64,000 nt of DNA from Altererythrobacter sp. B11 (GTDB taxonomy: Bacteria; Pseudomonadota; Alphaproteobacteria; Sphingomonadales; Sphingomonadaceae), in NCBI RefSeq assembly GCF_003569745.1, contig NZ_AP018498.1, positions 3,635,001 through 3,699,000 of the forward strand, read 5' to 3'. Under the pieces are notes generated by a model, which saw only the letters and a list, made by a program, of their open reading frames with translations, was not told the origin of the DNA and ran no database searches. Both the position numbers and the translations under genes were made by a program. Of this stretch, positions 9,520 through 17,230 are shown one piece after another (position 1 is the stretch's first letter; each line of letters starts with the position of its first letter).

Positions 9520-9911
9520 TGGCCGTGCTCCGTCTCGTCCTGATCCGCAGTGCTGATCCACCGAGCCAGCGCCGCCAGCTCCGCATCGGTGATCTCGGTG
9601 GGCTTGAAGGCGGGCATGGCGCCGTTGCCATGGCGCACGAAGCTTTCGATCAGTTCGGGGGGAAGATTGCGGCCCAGGATGATCGGGCCGACATTGTGGC
9701 CGTGGCAATAGCCGCAGGTGCGATCATAGATGAATTGCGGGCCACGCGGCGGCGCCACGCCCGGTATGCCCTGTGTGGTGGTGCCCTGCCCCGTGCCGTT
9801 CTGCGGCGTGGCTGCCTGGGCAAGTCCGCCCGACGCCGCCGCCAGGCTCAAGCCCCCCAATCCTATCGCAGCGGCCACGCATAGCCGCCGGCCCAGAAGA
9901 CCGCCCATCAT
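9516..9911 (-). CDS. c-type cytochrome, predicted electron acceptor subunit of the flavocytochrome
   Basis: A 131-aa protein with a signal peptide (to about residue 33, AQA). It has one haem-binding CxxCH motif (CGYCH, 66-70) and a candidate axial methionine in NGAMPAF at about 99, the layout of small class I cytochromes. It is first in the operon and its stop overlaps the flavoprotein start. In PCMH-type enzymes the cytochrome subunit takes electrons from FAD and passes them to the respiratory chain, which is the likely role here. Both subunits have export signals, consistent with a periplasmic complex. Confidence 0.92.
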   Translation of the reverse strand: MMGGLLGRRLCVAAAIGLGGLSLAAASGGLAQAATPQNGTGQGTTTQGIPGVAPPRGPQFIYDRTCGYCHGHNVGPIILGRNLPPELIESFVRHGNGAMPAFKPTEITDAELAALARWISTADQDETEHGQ

Positions 9912-9927
9912 CCACTCCCATTTTCAT

Positions 9928-9942
9928 TTTACATTTTGTAAA
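9928..9942. promoter_or_regulatory. Palindromic operator upstream of the cytochrome operon
   Basis: TTTACATTTTGTAAA is a perfect inverted repeat of TTTACA/TGTAAA with a 3-base centre. It lies 17 bases upstream of the cytochrome start and 34 bases past the end of the TetR gene. Position and symmetry fit a binding site for that regulator (inference). Confidence 0.55.
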
Positions 9943-9975
9943 TTGAGTTCTGGCTAGTGTTTGATTGGCACTTTG

Positions 9976-10686
9976 TCAATCGAAAGGCGCAGCCGCCTCA
10001 TCGGCCGGGGCAGCCGCCAGATCAGGCAGCGGCAAATGGGCGATGCGGCGCGCTTCGGCGCGGTCGACGCCGAGGCCGCAGAGAATGTAGCCGGCCACCA
10101 GTTCGGGGTAATCGTCCGGCATGTGGCCTTTGACGATGGAGCCCATCGCCGCGAGCGTCGTGCCCAGCAGCAGATCGCGCCCCAACTCAGCGGAGGGGAT
10201 GGCCAGCACGCCCTCCTCCATGCCTTCGGCCACCGTCCGCTCCGCCTGGCCATAGGTCTCGCTGCCGAAGATCGCCCCCGATGCGCTCATGTTCATCATC
10301 GACCAGCCCCACCGCCGGTCCTCCCGCGCCCGGCGCAGGTAGAGCCGGATCGCCACCGCCGACCGCTCGCGCGCATCTGCCAGCCTGTTCAGCGTGCGGG
10401 TGACGCGGAGGAGGAAATCATGCGTCACCTCCTGCGTCAGCGCCTCGCGCAATTCGATCATGCTGGAAAAATGGTTGTAGAAGGTCGCCCGCGTCACACC
10501 GGCCTTCTCCGCCACGTCCTCGATCCGCGCGAACAGGCCGTTTTCGTCGCCGAAGATCTCGAAGGCCGCAGCGATGATCGCCGCGCGCGTCTTCGCCCGG
10601 CGCTGGCGGCCCTTCTCCACTCTGCCATCGCCGGAGCGGTCTGGATCGCCCACTCGTTTCCTCCCATCACCAGGCGCCGGGTCCAT
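9976..10686 (-). CDS. TetR-family transcriptional regulator
   Basis: The N-terminal domain is a TetR helix-turn-helix: RAKTRAAIIAAAFEIFG, then IEDVAEKAGVTRATFYNHF. A helical ligand-binding domain follows. I chose the ATG at 10686 (236 aa), which leaves a short charged leader before the HTH; the frame stays open to 10809. It lies directly upstream of, and in the same direction as, the cytochrome-flavoprotein operon, with a palindrome in the 64-base gap. It is a good candidate for the repressor of that operon, with an aromatic ligand as possible inducer (inference). Confidence 0.88.
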   Translation of the reverse strand: MDPAPGDGRKRVGDPDRSGDGRVEKGRQRRAKTRAAIIAAAFEIFGDENGLFARIEDVAEKAGVTRATFYNHFSSMIELREALTQEVTHDFLLRVTRTLNRLADARERSAVAIRLYLRRAREDRRWGWSMMNMSASGAIFGSETYGQAERTVAEGMEEGVLAIPSAELGRDLLLGTTLAAMGSIVKGHMPDDYPELVAGYILCGLGVDRAEARRIAHLPLPDLAAAPADEAAAPFD

Positions 10687-10913
10687 CGGCCGGATGGTCA
10701 GTGGATCGAAACGGGCCCGGCTGCAACGGGCAGGCCACCGCGGCTGTGGCCGAAAAGCATGAAGCAACAATTGCAGAGCTGGACGAACCCGCTTGCAGCC
10801 CGCGTGCAATCACCGTGTTGTTACCCGCAGGCGGTTGCGCGAGAAACCAGCTTGACCGGCCCCGCCGCCCGGCGCATCATGGCGGGGCCGTCAGGAAGGT
10901 AACTTCCCGAACG

Positions 10914-11106
10914 TGTCGTGGGAGAGCGTCCATTTCCTCTCGGGGATGGGCCGCCGAAGGAGCAACCGCCCCGGAAACTCTCAGGCCAAAGGACCGCGAC
11001 ACGGCCGGCACTCTGGAAAGCGGGCGGCGCATTGCCGCTCCACCGAAGGGGTAAGCGTGCGGGCCCACCGCACGCCAAGCTCTCAGGTCTCCCGACAGAG
11101 GGGGTG
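10914..11106 (+). promoter_or_regulatory. Tandem glycine riboswitch
   Basis: Two consecutive glycine aptamers precede gcvT. The first runs from GGGAGAG at about 10919 through CGCCGAAGGAGCAA to GGAAACTCTCAGGCCAAAGG. The second runs from CTCTGGAAAG at about 11011 through CACCGAAGGGGTAAG to AAGCTCTCAGGTCTCC and GACAGAG. These are the conserved cores of the family, joined by a short linker. Glycine binding normally switches on the cleavage operon. The gcvT ribosome binding site (GGGAGAG at about 11144) lies about 40 bases downstream and could be masked without ligand (inference). Confidence 0.95.
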
Positions 11107-11155
11107 ACGATGATGCCCGCCCCGGGCCTCGTCGCCACACGTCGGGAGAGAATGA

Positions 11156-12301
11156 ATGAGCGACCACGACACTCCGGCAGAGGCACAGCCGCTCCCGCTC
11201 GATGAATGGCATCGCGCGCGGGGTGCCCGGATGGTGCCCTTCGCCGGCTATGCCATGCCCGTGCAATACACCGGCCCCGGCGGCGGCATCGTGGCCGAAC
11301 ACGAATGGACCCGCAGCCACGCCGGCCTGTTCGACGTCTCGCACATGGGCCAGCTGCTCCTGTCCGGGGAGCGGGCGGAGGCTGCGCTGGAAGCGCTGCT
11401 GCCGATCGACCTCCGCACGCTGGAGCCGGGCGCGCCGCGCTATTCCCTGCTGCTCGACGAGGACGCCGGCATCATCGACGATCTGATCGTTGCCCGCTGG
11501 GAGGACGGGTTCTTCATCGTCGTGAACGGGGCCACCAAGCACGGCGACATCGCCCATTTCGAGGAGCGGCTGCCTGCCGGGGCCACGCTGCGCCATCTAG
11601 AGGATCGCGCACTGCTGGCGCTGCAGGGACCGGCCGCCTTCGCGGTGCTCGATCGCCATGCGACCGGCGCCACGCCCCTTTCTACGCTCAGCTTCATGCG
11701 CGGCGCGCACTTCACCCTCGCCGGCACGGCAGCGTGGATCAGCCGCACCGGCTACACTGGGGAGGACGGGTTCGAGATCTCCATCCCTTCCGCGAAGGCG
11801 GCATCGATCGCGGAACTGCTCTGCAGCGAGCCCGAAGTGCATCCCATTGGCCTCGGCGCGCGCGATTCATTGCGACTGGAAGCAGGCCTGCCGCTCTATG
11901 GCCATGATCTCGACCGCACGACCGACCCGGTGAGTGCGGGGCTCGGCTGGGCCATCGCCCGCCGCCGCCGCGCCGAAGGTGGCTTCCCCGGCCATGCGCC
12001 CATCGCCCGCCTGGTGGAACAAGGCCCTGCTTGGCGCCGGGTCGGCCTCTCCTTCGACGGGCGCCTGCCCGCGCGCGAAGGCGCGCCGCTGTTTGCCGGC
12101 GATGCGGAGGTCGGGCGGGTCACGTCCGGCGGGTTCTCGCCCACGCTCGGCCGCCCGATCGCCATGGCCTATGTCGATGCCGCCCATGCCGCACCCGGCA
12201 CGCCGCTGACCGCCGAAGTGCGCGGGCGGCGGCTGGAGGCCGCGGTCACCCCTCTGCCTTTCGTCCCCCACCGCTATCACCGTCAGGGAGCAAGCCGATG
12301 A
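11156..12301 (+). CDS. gcvT: Glycine cleavage system T protein (aminomethyltransferase)
   Basis: T-protein moves the methylene group from the aminomethyl-lipoyl arm of H-protein to tetrahydrofolate and releases ammonia. The 381 aa contain the family landmarks [23 protein letters not shown] near the N-terminus, and [12 protein letters not shown] followed by [20 protein letters not shown] in the middle. The C-terminal barrel has [19 protein letters not shown]. The chosen ATG follows GGGAGAG. First gene of the operon behind the glycine riboswitch; its stop overlaps the gcvH start (ATGA). Confidence 0.97.
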   Translation: MSDHDTPAEAQPLPLDEWHRARGARMVPFAGYAMPVQYTGPGGGIVAEHEWTRSHAGLFDVSHMGQLLLSGERAEAALEALLPIDLRTLEPGAPRYSLLLDEDAGIIDDLIVARWEDGFFIVVNGATKHGDIAHFEERLPAGATLRHLEDRALLALQGPAAFAVLDRHATGATPLSTLSFMRGAHFTLAGTAAWISRTGYTGEDGFEISIPSAKAASIAELLCSEPEVHPIGLGARDSLRLEAGLPLYGHDLDRTTDPVSAGLGWAIARRRRAEGGFPGHAPIARLVEQGPAWRRVGLSFDGRLPAREGAPLFAGDAEVGRVTSGGFSPTLGRPIAMAYVDAAHAAPGTPLTAEVRGRRLEAAVTPLPFVPHRYHRQGASR

Positions 12302-12672
12302 CCCGCTATTTCACTCAGGAACACGAATGGATCGACGTGGATGGCGACACCGCCACCATCGGCATCACCGATCATGCCCAGTCGCAGCTTGGCGACATCG
12401 TATTCGTGGAGGTGCCCAAGCCGGGCGCCGTTCTGGCCAAGGGCGCGGAAGCGGCAGTGGTTGAATCGGTAAAGGCGGCGAACGACGTCTATGCGCCCGT
12501 CAGCGGCACGGTGACCGAAGGCAATGGTGCGATCGAGGATGACCCCGCGCTGGTGAACTCCGCCGCCGAAAGCGAGGGCTGGTTCTTCAGGCTGACGCTG
12601 GCGGACCCCGCCGAGCTCGACGGACTGATGGACGCGGACGCCTATCGCGACCTGCTCGCTTCGCTGGACTGA
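12298..12672 (+). CDS. gcvH: Glycine cleavage system H protein (lipoyl carrier)
   Basis: A 124-aa lipoyl protein that shuttles the aminomethyl intermediate between P, T and L proteins. It begins [17 protein letters not shown], the standard H-protein opening. The lipoylation motif VESVKAAND places the modified lysine at residue 59. The ATG overlaps the gcvT stop; gcvPA follows after six bases. Confidence 0.97.
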   Translation: MTRYFTQEHEWIDVDGDTATIGITDHAQSQLGDIVFVEVPKPGAVLAKGAEAAVVESVKAANDVYAPVSGTVTEGNGAIEDDPALVNSAAESEGWFFRLTLADPAELDGLMDADAYRDLLASLD

Positions 12673-12678
12673 CCGGCC

Positions 12679-14037
12679 ATGCGCTACCTCCCGCTGACCG
12701 ACCCCGATCGCGCCGCCATGCTGCAGGCCATCGGCGCGCCTTCCGTCGATGCGCTGTTCGCCGATGTGCCCGAGGCGGCCCGCCTGCCCGGGCCGATTGA
12801 CGGCCTGCCCCGCCACGCCAGCGAAATGGCGGTGGAACGGCACATGGCCGCACTGGCCGCGAAGAACCTGTCTGCGGGGAGCGCGCCGTTCTTCCTGGGG
12901 GCCGGAGCCTATCGCCACCACATCCCCGCCAGCGTGGACCATCTGATCCAGCGCGGCGAGTTCCTTACCTCCTACACGCCTTATCAGCCGGAAATCGCGC
13001 AGGGCACGCTGCAGATGCTGTTCGAATTCCAGACGCAGGTTGCGCGGCTGTTCGGCTGCGAAGTGGCCAATGCGTCCATGTATGATGGGTCCACCGCCTG
13101 CTGGGAAGCGATCTCCATGGCGCGGCGGATCACCCGGCGCGGGGCGGTGATCCTGGCCGACGGGCTGCATCCGCATTACGTGTCGACGGTGCGCACCATG
13201 GCGCGGTTCACGGGCGATGCCATCCGCCATGCGGCCCCCGCCCTGTCGTCCGATTGCGAGGATGCGAAGCTGATCGCCGCCATTGGCGAGGAGACGAGCT
13301 GCGTCGTGGTACAATATCCCGACGTGCTGGGCCGCCTGCCCGATCTCGCCCGCATTGCCGAAGCGGCCCATGCGCAAGGCGCCTTGCTGATCGCGGTGGT
13401 GACGGAACCGGTGGCCCTCGGCGCCCTCCGCTCCCCCGGCGAGATGGGCGCGGACATCGTGGTGGGCGAAGGCCAGTCGCTCGGCGTCGGCCTGCAATTC
13501 GGCGGGCCCTATCTCGGCCTCTTCGCCACGCGGGAAAAATATGTGCGGCAGATGCCGGGCCGGCTGTGCGGCGAGACGGTGGATGCCGACGGGCGGCGCG
13601 GTTTCGTGCTGACGCTTTCCACCCGCGAGCAGCATATCCGCCGCGACAAGGCGACCAGCAACATCTGCACCAATTCCGGCCTCTGCGCCCTCGCCTTCTC
13701 CATCCATCTCTCGCTGCTGGGGGAGAAGGGATTGCGGGCGCTGGCGGCAGAGAACCACCGCCTCGCCTGCCTCGCCGCCGACCGGCTGGCGCAGGTGCCG
13801 GGGGTGGAACTGGTCAACACCGCCTTCTTCAATGAGTTCGCCCTGCGGGTCAGCGGCAATGCGCGCGACGTGGTGCGCAATCTGGCCGATCGCGGCGTGC
13901 TGGCGGGCGTGGCGCTCGGCCGGCTCTATCCCGATCGCCCCAATCTGGCGGAAGGACTGCTGGTGACCGTCACAGAAACCACTTCGGAAGAGGATATCAC
14001 GGCGCTGGCCGCCGCGCTGGAGGAGGAACTGGCATGA
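12679..14037 (+). CDS. gcvPA: Glycine dehydrogenase (decarboxylating) subunit 1
   Basis: N-terminal half of the split P-protein, 452 aa, the usual length. Recognised by the opening [42 protein letters not shown] and [10 protein letters not shown]. With GcvPB it forms the PLP-dependent decarboxylase that transfers the aminomethyl group of glycine to H-protein. The catalytic lysine is in the partner subunit. It overlaps gcvPB by four bases, as expected for two halves made in equal amounts. Confidence 0.97.
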   Translation: MRYLPLTDPDRAAMLQAIGAPSVDALFADVPEAARLPGPIDGLPRHASEMAVERHMAALAAKNLSAGSAPFFLGAGAYRHHIPASVDHLIQRGEFLTSYTPYQPEIAQGTLQMLFEFQTQVARLFGCEVANASMYDGSTACWEAISMARRITRRGAVILADGLHPHYVSTVRTMARFTGDAIRHAAPALSSDCEDAKLIAAIGEETSCVVVQYPDVLGRLPDLARIAEAAHAQGALLIAVVTEPVALGALRSPGEMGADIVVGEGQSLGVGLQFGGPYLGLFATREKYVRQMPGRLCGETVDADGRRGFVLTLSTREQHIRRDKATSNICTNSGLCALAFSIHLSLLGEKGLRALAAENHRLACLAADRLAQVPGVELVNTAFFNEFALRVSGNARDVVRNLADRGVLAGVALGRLYPDRPNLAEGLLVTVTETTSEEDITALAAALEEELA

Positions 14038-15605
14038 ACGTGAACCCGTCCGGCTGGCGCCCCTCAATGTCTGAGGCTTCCGCCGAGTCCCCGCCCGCCA
14101 CTGTCACCGGCAATCGTGCGCTGATGCTCGAAGAGCCGCTGATCTTCGAGATCGGCACGGCAGAAACCTGCGGCGTGGACCTGCCCGAAGCCGCCACGGA
14201 CGCTCCCGATCGGCTGGGCGGCTTCGCGCGCAGCGAAGCGATCGGCCTGCCGGGCCTGTCGGAGCCGGAAGCGGTGCGCCACTATACCCGCCTCAGCCGG
14301 CAGAACTACGCCATCGACCTCGGGCTGTTTCCGCTCGGCTCCTGCACGATGAAGCACAATCCGCGCCTCAATGAGAAGGTGGCGCGGTTGCCGGGCTTTG
14401 CGGATCTTCACCCGCTGGCGCCGGTTTCCACCGTCCAGGGCGCGCTGGCGGTGATTTACGAACTCGGCGAATGGCTCAAGGCGCTCACGGGCATGGCTGC
14501 GGTGGCGATGAGCCCCAAGGCGGGTGCGCATGGCGAATTGTGCGGCATCCTGGCCATTCGCGCCGCGCTGGAGGCGCGCGGCGATACCCGGCAGGTCGTG
14601 CTGGTGCCCGAAAGCGCGCATGGCACTAACCCGGCCACCGCCGCCTTTGCCGGCTATGCGGTGGAAGCGATCCCGGCGACAGCGGAAGGTCGGGTTGATC
14701 TCGCCGCGCTCGAACGCCGCCTTGGGCCGGATGTGGCGGCGGTGATGATCACCAATCCCAACACTTGCGGCCTGTTCGAGCGCGAGATGATCGCCATCTC
14801 CGCGGCGGTCCATGCGGCTGGCGCCTTCGTCTATTGCGACGGTGCCAATTTCAACGCCGTGGTCGGCCGGGTGCGGCCCGGCGACCTGGGCGTGGATGCG
14901 ATGCACATCAACCTGCACAAGACCTTCTCTACGCCGCATGGCGGGGGCGGCCCCGGTTCCGGGCCGGTGGTGCTGTCGGAGAAGCTGGCCCCCTTCGCCC
15001 CGCTGCCGTTCGTGGAGCGCGATGCGGCAGGCGTGCTGCACCTGATCGAGGAGGAGAATGCAGGCGACGATCATCCCGGCAGCTTCGGCCGGATGAGCGC
15101 CTTTCACGGCCAGATGGGCATGTTCACCCGCGCGCTGGCCTATATCCTCAGCCATGGGGCCGACGGGCTGAGGCAGGTGTCGGGAGATGCCGTACTGAAC
15201 GCGAACTACATCCTGCGCAGCCTGGAAGATGTGCTGGACGCGCCCTTCGGCCAGACCGGCCCCTGCATGCACGAGGCGCTGTTCAGCGACGGCGGTTTTG
15301 CCGAGGGAATCTCCACACTGGACATCGCCAAGGCCCTGATCGACGAGGGCTTTCACCCGATGACCATGTATTTCCCGCTGGTGGTTCACGGCGCCATGCT
15401 GATCGAGCCGACCGAGACCGAAAGCAAGGCCACGCTGGACCAGTTCATCGCCGCGCTGCGCGCCATCGCCGAACGCGCCCGGGTGGGCGATCCCAGCCTG
15501 CATCAGGCGCCGATGATGGCGCCGCGGCGGCGCCTCGACGAGGCAGCCGCGGCGCGCAAGCCGAAGCTTGCGTGGAAGGAAGGCGGCGACGCCGCGCCCT
15601 CCTGA
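14034..15605 (+). CDS. gcvPB: Glycine dehydrogenase (decarboxylating) subunit 2
   Basis: C-terminal, PLP-binding half of the P-protein, 523 aa. The Schiff-base lysine is Lys296 in [18 protein letters not shown]. Other landmarks are [10 protein letters not shown] near the N-terminus and [12 protein letters not shown]. Last gene of the gcv operon; a strong hairpin begins 23 bases after the stop. The L protein (lipoamide dehydrogenase) is not in the window. Confidence 0.97.
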   Translation: MNVNPSGWRPSMSEASAESPPATVTGNRALMLEEPLIFEIGTAETCGVDLPEAATDAPDRLGGFARSEAIGLPGLSEPEAVRHYTRLSRQNYAIDLGLFPLGSCTMKHNPRLNEKVARLPGFADLHPLAPVSTVQGALAVIYELGEWLKALTGMAAVAMSPKAGAHGELCGILAIRAALEARGDTRQVVLVPESAHGTNPATAAFAGYAVEAIPATAEGRVDLAALERRLGPDVAAVMITNPNTCGLFEREMIAISAAVHAAGAFVYCDGANFNAVVGRVRPGDLGVDAMHINLHKTFSTPHGGGGPGSGPVVLSEKLAPFAPLPFVERDAAGVLHLIEEENAGDDHPGSFGRMSAFHGQMGMFTRALAYILSHGADGLRQVSGDAVLNANYILRSLEDVLDAPFGQTGPCMHEALFSDGGFAEGISTLDIAKALIDEGFHPMTMYFPLVVHGAMLIEPTETESKATLDQFIAALRAIAERARVGDPSLHQAPMMAPRRRLDEAAAARKPKLAWKEGGDAAPS

Positions 15606-15627
15606 ACCGGGCGCCCGCCTCTGACAG

Positions 15628-15665
15628 GATGATGGGCGGCCGGCATGCCGCGGCGGCCCATCATC
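15628..15665 (+). terminator. Strong hairpin after the gcv operon, possible terminator
   Basis: GATGATGGGC pairs with GCCCATCATC as a perfect 10-bp stem, extended by further G-C pairs (GGCCG/CGGC) inside. No run of T follows, so it is an atypical intrinsic terminator at best. It overlaps the first seven codons of the longest reading frame for the sigma factor, which bears on that gene's start. Confidence 0.5.
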
Positions 15666-16220
15666 AAGGTGTCACGTTCCAGGCTTAGGCGCCGCCCCAG
15701 AGTTCGGGGGCGCATCTTGGAATTCAATGAAACGGCATATCGCTCCTTTCGCAAGGAACTCTACCAGCTGGCACGCAGCCGGCTGGGGGATCACGCCGCG
15801 AGCGAGGATGTGGTGCAGGATTGCTTCCTGCGGCTTGCCCGCTATCAGCCCGGCTCGATCGCGAACATAGCGGCCATGCTGCGCCGGATCGCCAACAATC
15901 TCATCATCGACCAAGCTCGCGCGCATCGCCACCACGCTGATGAGCAGGCGGGGAATGACTTCGATCCGCCAGCCGATGAACCTTCGCAGGAACATCTGCT
16001 GATCCAGCGCGAGCGGATGGAGCAGGTCTCCCGCATACTCGACCTCATGCCCGCACAGCGCCGCGAAGTCTTCCTCATGCGCCGCCTGCACGGTATGTCG
16101 GCCAAGGAAGTCGGCGCCGCCTTGCACATCAGCCCGGCAGCCGTGGACACCCACGTCGCCCGCGCGGTTCTGACGTTGCACAAGGAATTGGCCGCCTGCG
16201 ACGAGACGATGAACGCATGA
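15645..16220 (+). CDS. ECF sigma factor, FecI-like
   Basis: An extracytoplasmic-function sigma factor of up to 191 aa. Region 2 shows SEDVVQDCFLRLARY; region 4 shows PAQRREVFLMRRLHGMSAKEV followed by HISPAAVDTHVARAV, the DNA-binding helix-turn-helix. The next genes are a FecR-type anti-sigma factor and an STN-containing TonB receptor, so this is the sigma component of a cell-surface signalling cassette. The ATG at 15645 lies inside a stable hairpin; a TTG at 15717 with a G-rich stretch upstream would give 167 aa and starts closer to region 2. I rate both starts as possible. Confidence 0.92.
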   Translation: MPRRPIIKVSRSRLRRRPRVRGRILEFNETAYRSFRKELYQLARSRLGDHAASEDVVQDCFLRLARYQPGSIANIAAMLRRIANNLIIDQARAHRHHADEQAGNDFDPPADEPSQEHLLIQRERMEQVSRILDLMPAQRREVFLMRRLHGMSAKEVGAALHISPAAVDTHVARAVLTLHKELAACDETMNA

Positions 16221-17176
16221 CCCGCCAGGAGGCGCAGCGGCAAGAGGAAGAGGAAGCCGCGCTCTGGGTCGCCCGCCACCTCGACAAAGCCGTGGATGTC
16301 ACGGCCTTCCACCAGTGGCTGGCGGGGCGCGACGGGCGGCGCGAGTTGTTCGATGCCCTGTGGGCAACCTGCATGGACGTTGCGGTGACCGATGCCCTGC
16401 GGGCGAAGGATCAAGCAGCGGCGCCACCAAAAGCCGCCCCTCCCCGCCCCGTGTACCGGCGCGTCGCCTTCGCGGCGGCTGCAGGCCTGGCGGCGCTGGC
16501 AGCCATCTGGGCCTGGCCTGAACTGCGCTTCGCTGTGACGCCCGAACAGACCTTCGCCACCAGCGCCGGCGAGGTGAGGAGCATCGCCCTCTCCGACGGC
16601 ACCGCCTTGTTCCTCAACGGCAACACGCGCGTCCGGGTGAAGATCGGCAGCGGCCGCCGCGAGGTGCAGCTTGCAGCGGGTGAGGCGCTGTTCGACGTGC
16701 GGCATGATCCGCAGCGGCCCTTTACCGTGGTCACCGACGACGCGCGGGTAACGGTGCTGGGCACCCGCTTTGACCTCGCGCTGAACGATGCCCGCGTGGA
16801 TCTGGAAGTGGAGCGTGGGCTGGTGCGGTTCGCGAGCACTTCGGAAAGGCAGTCCGCCGTGCTGGTGCCCGCCAGGCACGGTGCGGCGCTGATCAACGGC
16901 CGGATCGGTTCGCCCGTCGCGCTGAAGGACAGCGCCGCGACCGAATGGCGAACCGGCTGGCTGCAGGCGGCCGACATGACACTGGGTGATATCGTGCCGC
17001 GGCTGCAACGCTGGACCGACAAGGACATCATCGCGGAAGATCCCCGGCTGCTGCGCACCCGCGCCGCCGGCCGCTTCCGCCTGAGCGAGCCCCGCATTCT
17101 CCTCGAAAGCCTCGGCGATCTCTATGGCTTCTCGGTGGAGGAAACGGGCAGCGCCTTCATCCTCCGCAAGCGATAG
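16217..17176 (+). CDS. FecR-type anti-sigma regulator
   Basis: A 319-aa single-pass inner-membrane protein. The N-terminal cytoplasmic part contains the FecR N-terminal pattern (EEAALWVARHLDKAVDVTAFHQWLAG). A membrane helix follows at about residues 76-97 (AFAAAAGLAALAAIWAW). The periplasmic FecR domain has TSAGEVRSIALSDGTALFLNGNTRVRV and GTRFDL. The extreme C-terminus (LLESLGDLYGFSVEETGSAFILRKR) resembles the domain that contacts the receptor. The ATG overlaps the sigma-factor stop. It relays occupancy of the receptor at 17231 to the sigma factor. Confidence 0.93.
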   Translation: MTRQEAQRQEEEEAALWVARHLDKAVDVTAFHQWLAGRDGRRELFDALWATCMDVAVTDALRAKDQAAAPPKAAPPRPVYRRVAFAAAAGLAALAAIWAWPELRFAVTPEQTFATSAGEVRSIALSDGTALFLNGNTRVRVKIGSGRREVQLAAGEALFDVRHDPQRPFTVVTDDARVTVLGTRFDLALNDARVDLEVERGLVRFASTSERQSAVLVPARHGAALINGRIGSPVALKDSAATEWRTGWLQAADMTLGDIVPRLQRWTDKDIIAEDPRLLRTRAAGRFRLSEPRILLESLGDLYGFSVEETGSAFILRKR

Positions 17177-17230
17177 CGGCTGTCATGTCGGGCGGAAGGG
17201 GCGAAACGCCGCCAAAAGCGACGTAGGCCG

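Noticed and set aside
10687-10809. N-terminal extension of the TetR regulator
   Set aside because: The extra 41 residues are not TetR-like, and an ATG at 10686 sits closer to the helix-turn-helix.
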